Assembly: GCF_000379025.1 (NCBI RefSeq)
Contig: NZ_KB900618.1
Coordinates: forward strand, 238,640-302,639
Length of the DNA stretch: 64,000 nt
Direction of reading: 5' to 3'
Origin: Orenia marismortui DSM 5156
Lineage (GTDB): Bacteria; Bacillota; Halanaerobiia; Halobacteroidales; Halobacteroidaceae
Shown here: positions 36,798 to 46,115 of the stretch, piece after piece
How positions within the stretch are numbered: the stretch's first letter is position 1
Layout: the number at the start of each line of letters is the position of its first letter
Made by a program: the position numbers and the translations under genes
Notes under the pieces: model-generated
The model's input: the letters and a program-made list of their open reading frames with translations, nothing else
Database searches by the model: none
Told to the model about the DNA's origin: nothing

Positions 36798-37442
36798 CTA
36801 TAATGTAAAGATATCCTCATATTGACCATCTAGTAGTTCGCGCTCATGATTAATATCTGAGTTAATAGCAGCTACAAAGGTAGCAATCCAAATACTATAC
36901 AACTCATGCATTAATTCTATTGAAACACCTGCTGCTTTCCAAAATTCCGTATGCAATTGTCCATTATGTCTCCAAATAATCTTATCTGTTTCATTTCTTA
37001 CTACTGCAGATAAACGGTCACAAGGCATCCTTTCTACCAAGGTATTTTTCAATAGTTCAAAAGCAGCTCTTAAATCATTTGAGTCTAATTCATTTAAAGA
37101 AGCATTAGCTAATTCTGCTCCATTATTACGATATACTTCTACTAATAATTCTTTATCATTATATTGATCCATTAATGCTTTTACAATAGCAGCTTCCCTT
37201 GTTTGAGCTACACTAATAGCTCCTTCTAACCATGGATGAATATGACTATCTCCAATTAATTCTTCTAAGGGGGTCTCACCTTTTAGATTTCCATATTCTT
37301 CTCTTATAGATTCTACGATCTCTTCAATTTCTGAACTTTCATACTTTTCTTTAAAAGCATTTATAATCTCTATCTCACGTTCTTCAACCACCTTAATTTG
37401 ATTATATAACCAATGATGAATATGTCCTAATACCAAACTCAT
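36798..37442 (-). CDS. unknown 214-residue protein with duplicated HIHxWL motifs
   Basis: I do not recognise this family. The N-terminal 130 residues are an internal duplication: GHIHHWLYNQI..EREIEIINAF (His7, His9) and SHIHPWLEGAI..TREAAIVKAL (His67, His69), each followed by a long acidic helix. The C-terminal part has PCDRLSAVVRNETDKIIW and hydrophobic helices (HELYSIWIATFVAAI). The paired histidines could bind a metal or haem. A predicted Crp/Fnr site lies upstream, and siroheme reductase genes follow, so a role in sulfite/nitrite metabolism or redox sensing is plausible. The RBS aaggagt precedes the ATG. Confidence 0.75.
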   Translation of the reverse strand: MSLVLGHIHHWLYNQIKVVEEREIEIINAFKEKYESSEIEEIVESIREEYGNLKGETPLEELIGDSHIHPWLEGAISVAQTREAAIVKALMDQYNDKELLVEVYRNNGAELANASLNELDSNDLRAAFELLKNTLVERMPCDRLSAVVRNETDKIIWRHNGQLHTEFWKAAGVSIELMHELYSIWIATFVAAINSDINHERELLDGQYEDIFTL

Positions 37443-37510
37443 TTATATCACTCCTTGTTTGAAATTTAAGTAAATTTATTATTTAGACCCTTGACTTCTT
37501 TTCTAAATCT

Positions 37511-37552
37511 ATTATTACATACTATAAACTTTAGTTCGTTGATTTATATCAC
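37511..37552 (-). promoter_or_regulatory. FNR/CRP-like site and promoter before the 214-residue gene
   Basis: TTGAT-TTAT-ATCAC (37539-37552) is centred at -41.5 from the start predicted by a -10-like AATAAT (37511-37516) on the minus strand. It is weaker than the other sites but has the same spacing. Confidence 0.6.
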
Positions 37553-37589
37553 AAAAAGCAATAAATCTTATAAATAGTTTGAATTATTC

Positions 37590-38267
37590 TCAGGTCCAAT
37601 CATGCAAAGCATCTATATCCAAAATAGTTATTTGTGTATTGCCTACAAGAATAACCTCTTCTCGTTCAAGCTCTTTTAGAAAACGACTTACCGTTTCTCG
37701 GCTAGTTCCAATCATTAATGCCAATTCACGTTGACTTAAATTAAGATCTATCTCAATTCCTTCTCTATCCTCTTTTCCATAATCTCTAGCTAACTTCCAG
37801 AGCCTACTTGCAATTCTTGGCCCTGTCTTCTTTAGACCTAAATTCCTTAATTGTCGATAACTCTGCCGCAACTTTAAATTAGCGGAATTTAAGATATGTA
37901 AAGTTAAATTAAAATCTTCTTCCATAATCCTTAATAGAGGGTCAATAACTATTGAAATAATCCCTCCTTTTTCTATACATTCGGCAGTTACAGAACTTCT
38001 TCTACCATCTAAACTGATCTCATTAATTACATCTCCTCTTTCTAAGATGTGAATCATCTTTTCCTTACCACCCTCAGTGAACTTAGAAACCTTTACCCTT
38101 CCATTTACTATAATATATAACTTATTAACCTCTTCGCCATCAAAAAAAATTATTTGCCCAGGTTGATAGCTTTTTATTAATGCATATTCAGCTAAGGAAT
38201 CTATAGTTTCTCCTTTTAAATTCCAAGCTCTTAGTAATTCAATCAATATTTCTTTAACTCGAAACAT
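37590..38267 (-). CDS. Crp/Fnr-family transcription regulator
   Basis: 225 residues: cyclic-nucleotide-binding-type beta roll (about 15-120), a dimerisation helix, and an HTH_Crp domain with LSQRELALMIGTSRETVSRFLKELE. The recognition helix carries the R-E-x-x-x-R pattern that reads TGTGA half-sites in CRP. It has a single cysteine, so no FNR-type iron-sulfur cluster. It is transcribed separately from asrCBA (terminator between). Perfect or near-perfect TGTGA-N6-TCACA sites precede asrA and the FNT gene, which are its likely targets. The effector is unknown. Confidence 0.9.
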   Translation of the reverse strand: MFRVKEILIELLRAWNLKGETIDSLAEYALIKSYQPGQIIFFDGEEVNKLYIIVNGRVKVSKFTEGGKEKMIHILERGDVINEISLDGRRSSVTAECIEKGGIISIVIDPLLRIMEEDFNLTLHILNSANLKLRQSYRQLRNLGLKKTGPRIASRLWKLARDYGKEDREGIEIDLNLSQRELALMIGTSRETVSRFLKELEREEVILVGNTQITILDIDALHDWT

Positions 38268-38322
38268 TCTACTACTCCTTTATGCTTTTAGCCTTATTAT
38301 ATACCAATTTAACAAAAATGAA

Positions 38323-38349
38323 AACTCGAAGGAGCTTTTCCCTCGAGTT
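38323..38349 (-). terminator. asr operon terminator
   Basis: 10-bp stem with one mismatch (aactcgaagg/ccctcgagtt) and a seven-base loop, 75 bp after the asrC stop and trailed on the minus strand by TTTTCATTTTTG. Confidence 0.7.
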
Positions 38350-38422
38350 AAGTTATTTAAAATTTATAACAAAATATATTTTTAATTTATAATAGCTAAA
38401 ATGGTCTTCTTCTCTTCAGCTA

Positions 38423-39430
38423 TTACTTATTTCCTACTTTAGTGAAATTATTGCTTGTATTTGTTTTATATCCAGGCCAGTCTATATGTTCTGCTATTCT
38501 ACATTCTGGATTCAACTCTACACCTTTTAGAACCTCTTCTTTATAAGTTTGGAATCCAGTTCGATCTACGATATAACCTACATGCTCTTTAGCTAAACTC
38601 CGATCAATATATTTGTCTATATACTGGTAAGTATTATTAATAATATCAATGATAGCATCTTCTGTTACCCATTCTAAAAAAGGCATTGCTAAACGAGGGT
38701 TTCTCTTACCTGTACGCCCCATAATTAATAATTTATAGTATTTTTTGCTTGTATCTCTTGTCCAAGCATTAGTTGGGCATTTAGAAATACACTCACCACA
38801 GCCTATACACTTATCTTCATCTCTAACAACTTTATAATTTTCAAACTTTAATGCTCCTGTTGCTCTCTTCTTACAATTTTTCACACATACCCCACAACTA
38901 ATACAGCGATAAGCATCATAAACTGGAAGATCCATACCTAATACTCCATAGTCTTGCATATGAGCCTTAATACAGTCATTTTGACATCCAGATACTGCAA
39001 TTTTCACATGAAAGTCATTAGGAAAGATATTACGTTCAATTCTTTGAGCCAATTTAGTAGTATCATACTTAGCATAGCGACAGACTTTATTTCCAATACA
39101 AGCTGATACATTACGAGTTCCAGCTGCTGGATAACCATCTTCTGGGTTACCAATCTCTACACCAATTCCTTTTTCCATACCTTCAATCAGAGGAGCAACC
39201 TTTTTATTGACTTCCTCTACTTTATCCATTGGAATTCCTGTAATCTCAAAGCCTTGACGTGTTGTGATATGCAGATTTCCATCTCCATACTCTTCAGCTA
39301 TTTGTTGAAGAATTGTTAAATATTTCGCCTCTAAATGACCACCTGGTACCCTAACACGTAAAGCTGTAATATTACGCTCTTTTGTTATCCGATAAGCATT
39401 CTTCTTAAATTCTTTAACATTTAATGACAT
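38423..39430 (-). CDS. asrC: anaerobic sulfite reductase subunit C (siroheme)
   Basis: About 335 residues. Siroheme-4Fe-4S ligands are in CIGNKVC (C-x5-C) and CQNDC (C-x3-C). Two ferredoxin-type clusters follow (CISCGVCVKNCKKRA and CIGCGECISKCPTNAW, about 185-235). It is the catalytic subunit that reduces sulfite to sulfide. The ATG at 39430 lies seven bases after GGGGGGAG, just past the asrB stop; the longer frame to 39454 lacks such a site. Confidence 0.95.
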   Translation of the reverse strand: MSLNVKEFKKNAYRITKERNITALRVRVPGGHLEAKYLTILQQIAEEYGDGNLHITTRQGFEITGIPMDKVEEVNKKVAPLIEGMEKGIGVEIGNPEDGYPAAGTRNVSACIGNKVCRYAKYDTTKLAQRIERNIFPNDFHVKIAVSGCQNDCIKAHMQDYGVLGMDLPVYDAYRCISCGVCVKNCKKRATGALKFENYKVVRDEDKCIGCGECISKCPTNAWTRDTSKKYYKLLIMGRTGKRNPRLAMPFLEWVTEDAIIDIINNTYQYIDKYIDRSLAKEHVGYIVDRTGFQTYKEEVLKGVELNPECRIAEHIDWPGYKTNTSNNFTKVGNK

Positions 39431-39446
39431 ATTATTACTCCCCCCT

Positions 39447-40247
39447 TTAATCAACTAATTCTTTAGCTTTTGTATAATTAAATACTGGTCCTTCTAAGCA
39501 GATATAAGTGTCATCCATCTTACAATGTCCACACTTTCCAATTCCACAAGACATCTTCCGTTCAAAAGAAACCCAAATTTGTTCTTCTTGAATATCATAC
39601 TTCATAAACTCTAAACTAGTAAATTTCATCATAATTGGAGGTCCTACAATAATTACTTCCATATTATCTAGATTACTAAAGTCTACTTGATCAACAAAGC
39701 CAGTAATTAACCCAACATTCCCATCCCAAGCTTGATCTCCTTCATCAACTGTTAAAATAACATTAATGTGATCTGCTGCTTTCCATTTAGCAATTTCATC
39801 ACTAAATAAGATATTAGCTGGATTTTTAAAACCAAGCAATAAAGTTAAGGAGTTAACTACTTTAGGATTTCTATAAAAATAATTAATAATACTCTTAACT
39901 GGAGCTAAGCCAGTTCCCCCTGCAGAAATCACTAAGTCCTTGCCTTGATACTCTTCCATCGGAAAACCATTCCCATAAGGACCTCTAATCCCTAATTTAT
40001 CTCCTACTGTTAAGTGAGCTATTTGATTAGTTACCTTTCCTACATGTCGGATAGTTAAATCAATATAATCATCACCAAAATCACTAACAGAGATTGGGCA
40101 TTCTCCAATTTTGGGAATAGATACTTCTACAAATTGTCCATTATCAACATCTAAATCTACTGCTAATCTATATGTGTAATCAACTTCACTTTGTGCAGTA
40201 ATATCTGTAATCTCTACAGCTTTTGGTATATAAGGATTATTAGGCAT
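39447..40247 (-). CDS. asrB: anaerobic sulfite reductase subunit B (FAD/NADH)
   Basis: 266 residues with ferredoxin-NADP reductase architecture: FAD-binding barrel (GPYGNGFPME), NAD-binding GGTGLAPVKSII, and a C-terminal 2Fe-2S site (SCGIGKCGHCKMDDTYICLEGP). It takes electrons from NAD(P)H and passes them through AsrA to AsrC. Its start overlaps the asrA stop by eight bases. Confidence 0.95.
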   Translation of the reverse strand: MPNNPYIPKAVEITDITAQSEVDYTYRLAVDLDVDNGQFVEVSIPKIGECPISVSDFGDDYIDLTIRHVGKVTNQIAHLTVGDKLGIRGPYGNGFPMEEYQGKDLVISAGGTGLAPVKSIINYFYRNPKVVNSLTLLLGFKNPANILFSDEIAKWKAADHINVILTVDEGDQAWDGNVGLITGFVDQVDFSNLDNMEVIIVGPPIMMKFTSLEFMKYDIQEEQIWVSFERKMSCGIGKCGHCKMDDTYICLEGPVFNYTKAKELVD

Positions 40248-41259
40248 CTGCTTTCCCCTCCTTAATAGCTTGATTTAATTTCTTAATTGCTCCAACAAAT
40301 GAGATATATTTTGGACAAACATCTTCACAACGACCACAGCCCACACACATATCTATATCAAATCGCTTACGAAAGTCATAAATCTTGTGCATTGTCTTAA
40401 ATCTCATTCTATCTCCATAATTTGTTCTAAAGTCATGACCTCCAGCCATCTCTGTATATCCATCTATATGGCATCCAGCCCAAACTCTTCTTCGTTCTCC
40501 AAGATTCTCATTATCTTTATAAGCTATATCTTGCATTGTCCAACAACTACAGGTTGGACAAGACATATTACAACGACCACAACCTATACAGCGTTTACTA
40601 TATTCTTTCCAAATCTCTGATTCAAATAGATCTGTTGTAATATCTTCTAGTGCTGGTACTTCTACTGCCACTTCATTCTCTTGAATAAATTCTGGAGTAA
40701 ATTCTACCTCTTCTTGATCTACAAAGATTTGAGTTAAGCTATCATCTTTCACTTCACAAAATACTTCATCTTCACTTATTCTTAAGAAGATTGAATAATC
40801 ATCAGTTTCATTAGTCCCCATAGAAACACAAAAACAAGAATCAAAGCCCTCTGTACATTCTATTACTGCAAACTTAACCTTCTCTCTTAACCTTTTATAA
40901 TAAATATCTTCTTCTGGACCATTTTCTAAGAAGATCTTATCCAACCTTTTAAAAGCATTCACTTCACAAGGTCTTAAAAAGACAATTACTTTATCAGTAT
41001 CTTCTTCAGCCTCAATATATTCATCACCATTAAAATAGAATAATGTTTGAGTAATTGGAAAAACAATATCCTTGGGAGAATATTTAGTCTTTTCATTAAA
41101 CTCAATCTCAGCAAAACTATTTACTTGACCATAAGTAATTAGATCTGTATCAGAAAAGGTTCCTTTATCCTTCTTTCTAGTTGGTGCATAAATTTTGTAT
41201 TCATTCTGTAGCTTCTTTAGAATATCATCAGCTTCTACATAATTTAATTTATAAGCCAT
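40240..41259 (-). CDS. asrA: anaerobic sulfite reductase subunit A (4Fe-4S ferredoxin)
   Basis: About 339 residues, with two 4Fe-4S binding sequences near the C terminus (CIGCGRCNMSCPTC and CVGCGRCEDVCPKY). It bridges AsrB and AsrC in electron transfer. It is the first gene of the operon. Two predicted Crp/Fnr-dependent promoters lie upstream. I choose ATG 41259; an in-frame GTG at 41274 is the alternative. Confidence 0.94.
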   Translation of the reverse strand: MAYKLNYVEADDILKKLQNEYKIYAPTRKKDKGTFSDTDLITYGQVNSFAEIEFNEKTKYSPKDIVFPITQTLFYFNGDEYIEAEEDTDKVIVFLRPCEVNAFKRLDKIFLENGPEEDIYYKRLREKVKFAVIECTEGFDSCFCVSMGTNETDDYSIFLRISEDEVFCEVKDDSLTQIFVDQEEVEFTPEFIQENEVAVEVPALEDITTDLFESEIWKEYSKRCIGCGRCNMSCPTCSCWTMQDIAYKDNENLGERRRVWAGCHIDGYTEMAGGHDFRTNYGDRMRFKTMHKIYDFRKRFDIDMCVGCGRCEDVCPKYISFVGAIKKLNQAIKEGKADA

Positions 41260-41350
41260 ATCCTTTTCACCCACCCTTTTAATTTTTCTATTTAACTATT
41301 GAATTGTGAATTAATTCATTAAAAACTCCAAATTTTTGCATTCGCTACCT

Positions 41351-41393
41351 ATCTTATCACATTTTTAATCTATCATTTGTGACAAAACTCACA
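41351..41393 (-). promoter_or_regulatory. asr promoter P1 with perfect TGTGA-N6-TCACA site
   Basis: TGTGACAAAACTCACA (41378-41393) is a perfect CRP-type palindrome. On the minus strand a -10 TAAGAT (41351-41356) predicts a start at 41344, so the site is centred at exactly -41.5, the class II activator position. Confidence 0.85.
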
Positions 41394-41595
41394 TTTACTA
41401 TCTAGTATTATAATTTTCTAAGAACTAGTAGTATGATTAGCTCATTCTCCAAACAAGAGAGGAATCAACTGACAAAAATAATACTAATAATTAATTATCC
41501 ACTTATCCATCTCTTATTTCCTAATAAAATTAAATCTAATACTCCTTTTTCCATATAGCTGCTCTAAAGCCCTCAAAACTTTGTTCTTTACTTCA
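41394..41595 (-). other. leader between asr promoters P2 and P1
   Basis: About 200 bp transcribed from P2 toward asrA. It contains a possible 19-codon reading frame (MEKGVLDLILLGNKRWISG, ATG near 41553) without a convincing ribosome binding site. No riboswitch is recognised. The first 40 bases resemble the leader of the FNT gene. Confidence 0.4.
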
Positions 41596-41602
41596 CAACT
41601 AT

Positions 41603-41645
41603 ATAATAGCATATCTAAAGTTTTTATGTTGTGATAAATCTCACG
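41603..41645 (-). promoter_or_regulatory. asr promoter P2 with TGTGA-N6-TCACG site
   Basis: TGTGATAAATCTCACG (41630-41645), one base from a perfect palindrome, centred at -41.5 from the start predicted by the -10 TATTAT (41603-41608, minus strand). The surrounding 60 bp are clearly similar to the FNT promoter at 58.5 kb. Confidence 0.78.
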
Positions 41646-41836
41646 TTTATAAAAATAATAATTTTCTTTAAATAATTATTAAATTCAAATCTGCTATCAT
41701 TTAATTAAGACTTATTAAAAGAAGAAACTAGTCTCTCTTACTTTAGTGACTGCTAATTAATAACTAGTTACTATTAAAAGCAAAGCTATAACTTGACCAC
41801 AAACTCAAAAAGTATACTTTCTTTACTAACAAAAAA

Positions 41837-41870
41837 ATAATAGCTTCACTATCTTAAGATAGTGAAGCTA
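41837..41870 (-). terminator. terminator of the PH-domain/HD-GYP unit
   Basis: Perfect 17-bp stem (aatagcttcactatctt and complement) followed on the minus strand by TATTTTTTTG. Confidence 0.88.
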
Positions 41871-41909
41871 TTAAAAATACATCTCTTACTAAAATATAGA
41901 GTTTTTCTT

Positions 41910-42293
41910 TTATAAATTTAATAAATACTTAGCTAATGTTCTCTGAACCTCAAGAATATTACTACTATTCTTAGCAAATTGCTTTGTTAGAGGCATACTT
42001 GATCCTGCTATCCAAAGCTTTAATTCTGAATCAGCATCAAAAGTTCCAGCTGTTTCTATACTAAAATGTCTAATACTTTTATATAGTATTGAATGATACT
42101 CAACCTTCTTTCCAGTCACTCCTTGCTTATCTACAAGTATAAGGCGCTGACTGCTAAATACAAAATAATCTCTTAATACCTTATATCCTTTTTCAATTAC
42201 TTCTCCTTCGATTAATATCTCACTTAGCTCCTCTTTAAGATCTTCCAAATTCATTTCTGTTGCATTCCCCATAAGCCCATCTAAAAAGCCCAT
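41910..42293 (-). CDS. bacterial PH-domain protein (YvbH-like, bPH_1)
   Basis: 127 residues forming one bacterial PH domain: LIEGEVIEKGYKVLRDYFVFSSQRLILVDKQGVTGKKVEYHSI, then FSIETAGTFDADSELKLWIAG. This matches the cytosolic YvbH/PF08000 type. Its biochemical role is unknown. It lies 28 bp after the HD-GYP gene on the same strand and shares its terminator. Confidence 0.85.
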   Translation of the reverse strand: MGFLDGLMGNATEMNLEDLKEELSEILIEGEVIEKGYKVLRDYFVFSSQRLILVDKQGVTGKKVEYHSILYKSIRHFSIETAGTFDADSELKLWIAGSSMPLTKQFAKNSSNILEVQRTLAKYLLNL

Positions 42294-42321
42294 AAAATCT
42301 CCTCCTCTAGAGCCTTAATAA

Positions 42322-44565
42322 TTAATTATCAATTTTATTCTCTTCTAATAACTTTAAGAAAATATCCACTACCTTAGGTGCAAATTGTTTACCTCTATTC
42401 TCCTTAATCTCCTGAATAGCAATCTCTTTATCTAAAGCTTTGCGATAAGATCTATTTGATCTCATTGCATCCCAAGTATCTGCTACTGTAATAATTTGAG
42501 AAATAAGTGGAATCTGATCTTTTTTAATTTCCTCTGGATAGCCACCACCATCCCATGCTTCATGATGATATAGTACAATTTCTGCTATGTTTCTTAATTT
42601 TTCGCAACTCTTTAAGGTATCATACGCCCAAACTGGATGTTCTTTAATCAATTTATATTCTTCATCAGTTAATTTCTCTTCTTTATTTAAAATCTCTTTT
42701 GGAATTAATATTTTTCCGATATCATGAACTAATCCAGCCCAATAAGCTTGATTTATTGCTATATCTGATAAATCCATTCTTTGAGCTATCTTCTTGGAGA
42801 TTTTTGCAACATTCTCTGAATGACCAGTTGTATATTCATCATGTATTTCCAACATCTTTACGATAGAGAAGATAATCCCCCTCTTAAATTCATCCTGTAA
42901 ATCATTGTATTTTTGCATAGCATAGTAAGAAGATATAATACTCTTAAATGCATTCATTAGATCTTCTGCTTTTTTATCAAAATTCTTATTGCTATCTATG
43001 CCTATATCTAAGCTAATACCAGCTAAAGCTTCATTGTTATCATATAGATCAAAGGAGATAGTCTCCTTTATCGGTTTGGATGCTTCTTGTAATTTCTCCT
43101 TTTCATAGTCATCTGCTGAATATAAGGAAATAATATCTCTGATAACATTTACCCCTTTATTTCTCTTTTTAAATTCTTCTTCACTGAGATTTAAGTCTTT
43201 TAAGCTATCTAAATCATGACCTATAGCATCAAGAAACTTTACTTTTTTATTTTGATAGAGATAAACGCTTCCATAATCAGCTTCAGGAATGATTTTTATT
43301 GCCTTATTTAATAGATAAGATAAGAATTCCTCTTCATTCCTAATAGTTGATTGTGATAAATTAGATAACAATTCAATCAGATTTTTCAAATCATTTGCTA
43401 GTTTATTAGCGTTAATATATGCTTCTTCTAATTCCTCATTTTGGGCAGTTATTTCCTCATTATAAGCCTCTAATTGTTGATAATTTGCTTCAATTTCTTC
43501 ACTCATTCCATTAAGTGCAGCCAATAAAACTCCAATCTCATCTTTTCTTTTAATTTCAATCTTTCGAGCATTAAAAGGATCATTTGATACCCCATCGGCA
43601 AACTCTACAGCTTTCTTAATTGGAATTAATAAATATTGTCTATTAATAAGATAGACAATTAAGGTTAACATAATAATAACTACCAAGGTTAAAAGTATAA
43701 TCTTCCTATTTAATTGATTGCTAATATCATAAACCTCACTTAGAGGATTTTGTGTCAATATTACTCCATCTATCCTATCAATACTAACATAAGAAGCTAA
43801 ATTCATTTCACCTTGATACTTATACTTTAAATTACCTTCTTTATTAGCTAAAACTTTCTCGATATTAAACAATTGATTTATATCAAATTTTTTATTAATC
43901 AGACCTTGATCAGGGTGAGCAATCAATTCTCCACTTTTAGCTATCATGTAGGCAAATCCTTTTTCTCCTACCTTTTTACTAACTAATTTATTACTTAAAG
44001 TTTCTAAAGTTACATCTACTGCTAATACTCCAATAAACTTTTCAGCTGAACTGTATACTCTTTTAGCAACAGTAATAACTTTTTCGCCTGTAAATGCATC
44101 TTCATAGACCTTAGTCCAAATTATCCCTTCATTTTTTACAGCTCTTTTATACCATGATCTTAGCCTTGGATCAAAACCTTCATCATCTACTTTAGAATAA
44201 GATATAAATTCTCCTGACTTTGTGCCAAAGTATATATTTAAAAAATAATCATATTCACTGTCTATCTCTTCAAACTTCTTTAACATATATTTCTTATCAA
44301 TATTTTTAATTCCACTTTCATTACTAAGGGTCTGAACTATTATTTCTGTTTGATCTAAAAAACTATCAGCTCTCTCCTTAAAAGATCGAGCTATCTCTAG
44401 ATTTCTTTCCTGAGCTAATTTATTTACTTTAGTAGCTACCAAATTATTAATCAACAGTGCTAACACTGATATAAATAAAATTAATGCTATTATTATTATT
44501 ATATTAACCTTTAGTATCAAGCTATCATTTAATTTTATTCCTCTATTCTTTTTATTTAACTTCAC
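42322..44565 (-). CDS. Cache-HAMP-HD-GYP cyclic-di-GMP phosphodiesterase/sensor
   Basis: About 747 residues: transmembrane helix (about 15-40), extracellular dCache sensor (about 45-290), second helix near 300, HAMP (about 315-370), coiled coil, a GAF-like region (about 400-555), and an HD-GYP domain (about 560-740) with VHDIGKI, HHEAWDGGGYP and DTWDAM. It probably senses an external ligand and degrades cyclic-di-GMP. GTG 44565 follows an AGGTGAGG site; the in-frame GTG at 44574 overlaps that site. Confidence 0.9.
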   Translation of the reverse strand: MKLNKKNRGIKLNDSLILKVNIIIIIALILFISVLALLINNLVATKVNKLAQERNLEIARSFKERADSFLDQTEIIVQTLSNESGIKNIDKKYMLKKFEEIDSEYDYFLNIYFGTKSGEFISYSKVDDEGFDPRLRSWYKRAVKNEGIIWTKVYEDAFTGEKVITVAKRVYSSAEKFIGVLAVDVTLETLSNKLVSKKVGEKGFAYMIAKSGELIAHPDQGLINKKFDINQLFNIEKVLANKEGNLKYKYQGEMNLASYVSIDRIDGVILTQNPLSEVYDISNQLNRKIILLTLVVIIMLTLIVYLINRQYLLIPIKKAVEFADGVSNDPFNARKIEIKRKDEIGVLLAALNGMSEEIEANYQQLEAYNEEITAQNEELEEAYINANKLANDLKNLIELLSNLSQSTIRNEEEFLSYLLNKAIKIIPEADYGSVYLYQNKKVKFLDAIGHDLDSLKDLNLSEEEFKKRNKGVNVIRDIISLYSADDYEKEKLQEASKPIKETISFDLYDNNEALAGISLDIGIDSNKNFDKKAEDLMNAFKSIISSYYAMQKYNDLQDEFKRGIIFSIVKMLEIHDEYTTGHSENVAKISKKIAQRMDLSDIAINQAYWAGLVHDIGKILIPKEILNKEEKLTDEEYKLIKEHPVWAYDTLKSCEKLRNIAEIVLYHHEAWDGGGYPEEIKKDQIPLISQIITVADTWDAMRSNRSYRKALDKEIAIQEIKENRGKQFAPKVVDIFLKLLEENKIDN

Positions 44566-44574
44566 AGTCCTCAC

Positions 44575-45073
44575 CTATTTCATCTTAATGTGCCATACCA
44601 GAATAAAAACTTATGAATAATATAACCTTTCAATCTAACCTTATATAACCCTAATCTATGAATCTAAAATAAAAATACTTATCTTTTATTTTAATACAAT
44701 TTAATTATAAAAATCTTCTTAATTTTAATAATTAGACAAAAATATTCAAAATTCCTCTGTAATCTTTAGAATAATTAAAGTTAAGAGTTAATTTCTTTAT
44801 TGCTCTTAATAAATTAAAGTTCTAAATGAGTTGCAACACATCTTATGTAAGTCATTCAAAACTTAATATATTTATCTCTATACTACACAAATTTCTATAC
44901 TCAAAGATATAGAAAAATTTCAATAATTAAATTAACTTACCACTTGTTATTCACCATTTCTTAGTATTAGATTAGATCAATAAATATCACTAACTCTTTA
45001 ACCTCTACAATTATCTTAGATCTAAGCTTAAATTATATGAAGCTAGTAACTTTTATAAGAGGAAGCTTAATTT
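44575..45073. other. 500-bp AT-rich intergenic region
   Basis: Separates the HD-GYP gene from the L,D-transpeptidase gene, both on the minus strand. A weak hairpin (aaatttctata … tatagaaaaattt) lies near 44895. Otherwise nothing is recognised. Confidence 0.4.
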
Positions 45074-45901
45074 CTATCTTATAACTATCTTAGTTCTAAT
45101 AGGAACTGTATTATATAGCTCTTCTAGATCCCTTGCTTCCATTCTAATGCAGCCCTTAGAATTTTGTTCTTCAAGATCTACTTTCTTATTATTGCTTGCA
45201 TGTATCCCATAACTACCACCTCTAGTCCACAAATCAATTCCTATCCAATAATCACCATAGATCTTATTTTGCTCTCCTTCTAACTTAAGCTTATTCTTAA
45301 TTCTAAACTCTCCTACTGGAGTTGGATTATCAATCCCTCCTACAGCTATAGGATAACTTCTTAATATATCATTTCCCTCTCTAATAAATAACCTATTCTT
45401 AGATCTATCTACCACTAAATTATAGGGTTTAAAATCAATTGTTACATTGGAGGTTGATCTTTTATTTTCTGGTAATACTTTTACAATTAGAGAGAGTAAA
45501 TCTTTATTCTTAATTTGGTCAATCCTATAATCCCATTTAGAATTCAAGATAGATATATCTGTTAAATAATCATTTTTTAATTCCTCAATACTATTAGGGA
45601 AAGTATAATGATCTTCTAAGTAAAGTAATACAGCTGTCCTGATCTTATTTAGATCATTATTATTAAAGAGTTTATTCTTAGACTTATTCTCATAAAGTCT
45701 ATCTTCTTCTAAATAGTCATTGATACTATTATATAATTCTGTATTCATAATAGAATTTTCTTGCTTCAAAGTTTTAGTTGGAATATAAGTTTGAGCTAAG
45801 AAAATAACTAATAAGCTTAAAATAATTATTAAAATAGCTAATAAAATAATTAAATATCTTCTCTTATCTATATTAGAATAAATCTTATCACACCTCCACA
45901 T
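45074..45901 (-). CDS. membrane-anchored L,D-transpeptidase (YkuD)
   Basis: Up to 275 residues: an N-terminal membrane helix (about 17-40), a middle region, and a YkuD domain (about 155-275). The catalytic motif HASN … SKGCIRM contains the nucleophile cysteine. It forms 3-3 cross-links or attaches proteins to peptidoglycan. The only ribosome binding site (GGAGGTG) lies inside the first codons of the ATG 45901 frame and would best serve an ATT at 45883, so the start is uncertain. Confidence 0.88.
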   Translation of the reverse strand: MWRCDKIYSNIDKRRYLIILLAILIIILSLLVIFLAQTYIPTKTLKQENSIMNTELYNSINDYLEEDRLYENKSKNKLFNNNDLNKIRTAVLLYLEDHYTFPNSIEELKNDYLTDISILNSKWDYRIDQIKNKDLLSLIVKVLPENKRSTSNVTIDFKPYNLVVDRSKNRLFIREGNDILRSYPIAVGGIDNPTPVGEFRIKNKLKLEGEQNKIYGDYWIGIDLWTRGGSYGIHASNNKKVDLEEQNSKGCIRMEARDLEELYNTVPIRTKIVIR

Positions 45902-46042
45902 GGTTAATAAAAGTTAATTAACAATGAACTTCTAGTTTATTATTTGCAATAAAGTATTTTTTAACCATGCTATTTTCTTTATAATTTTAGATAGTGCAAA
46001 ATAGTTACTAACTATCGATAAAAATATAAACCCTGATAAACA

Positions 46043-46083
46043 AAAAAGTGATAAGGTAGATTAAATCTACCTTATCACTTTTT
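46043..46083. terminator. bidirectional terminator after the ECF gene
   Basis: Perfect 20-bp stem (aaaaagtgataaggtagatt and complement) with a one-base loop and A/T tracts on both sides, 33 bp beyond the ECF S-component stop. Confidence 0.9.
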
Positions 46084-46115
46084 ATCATGTATTATTTTTA
46101 ATTAATAATTAAGAA

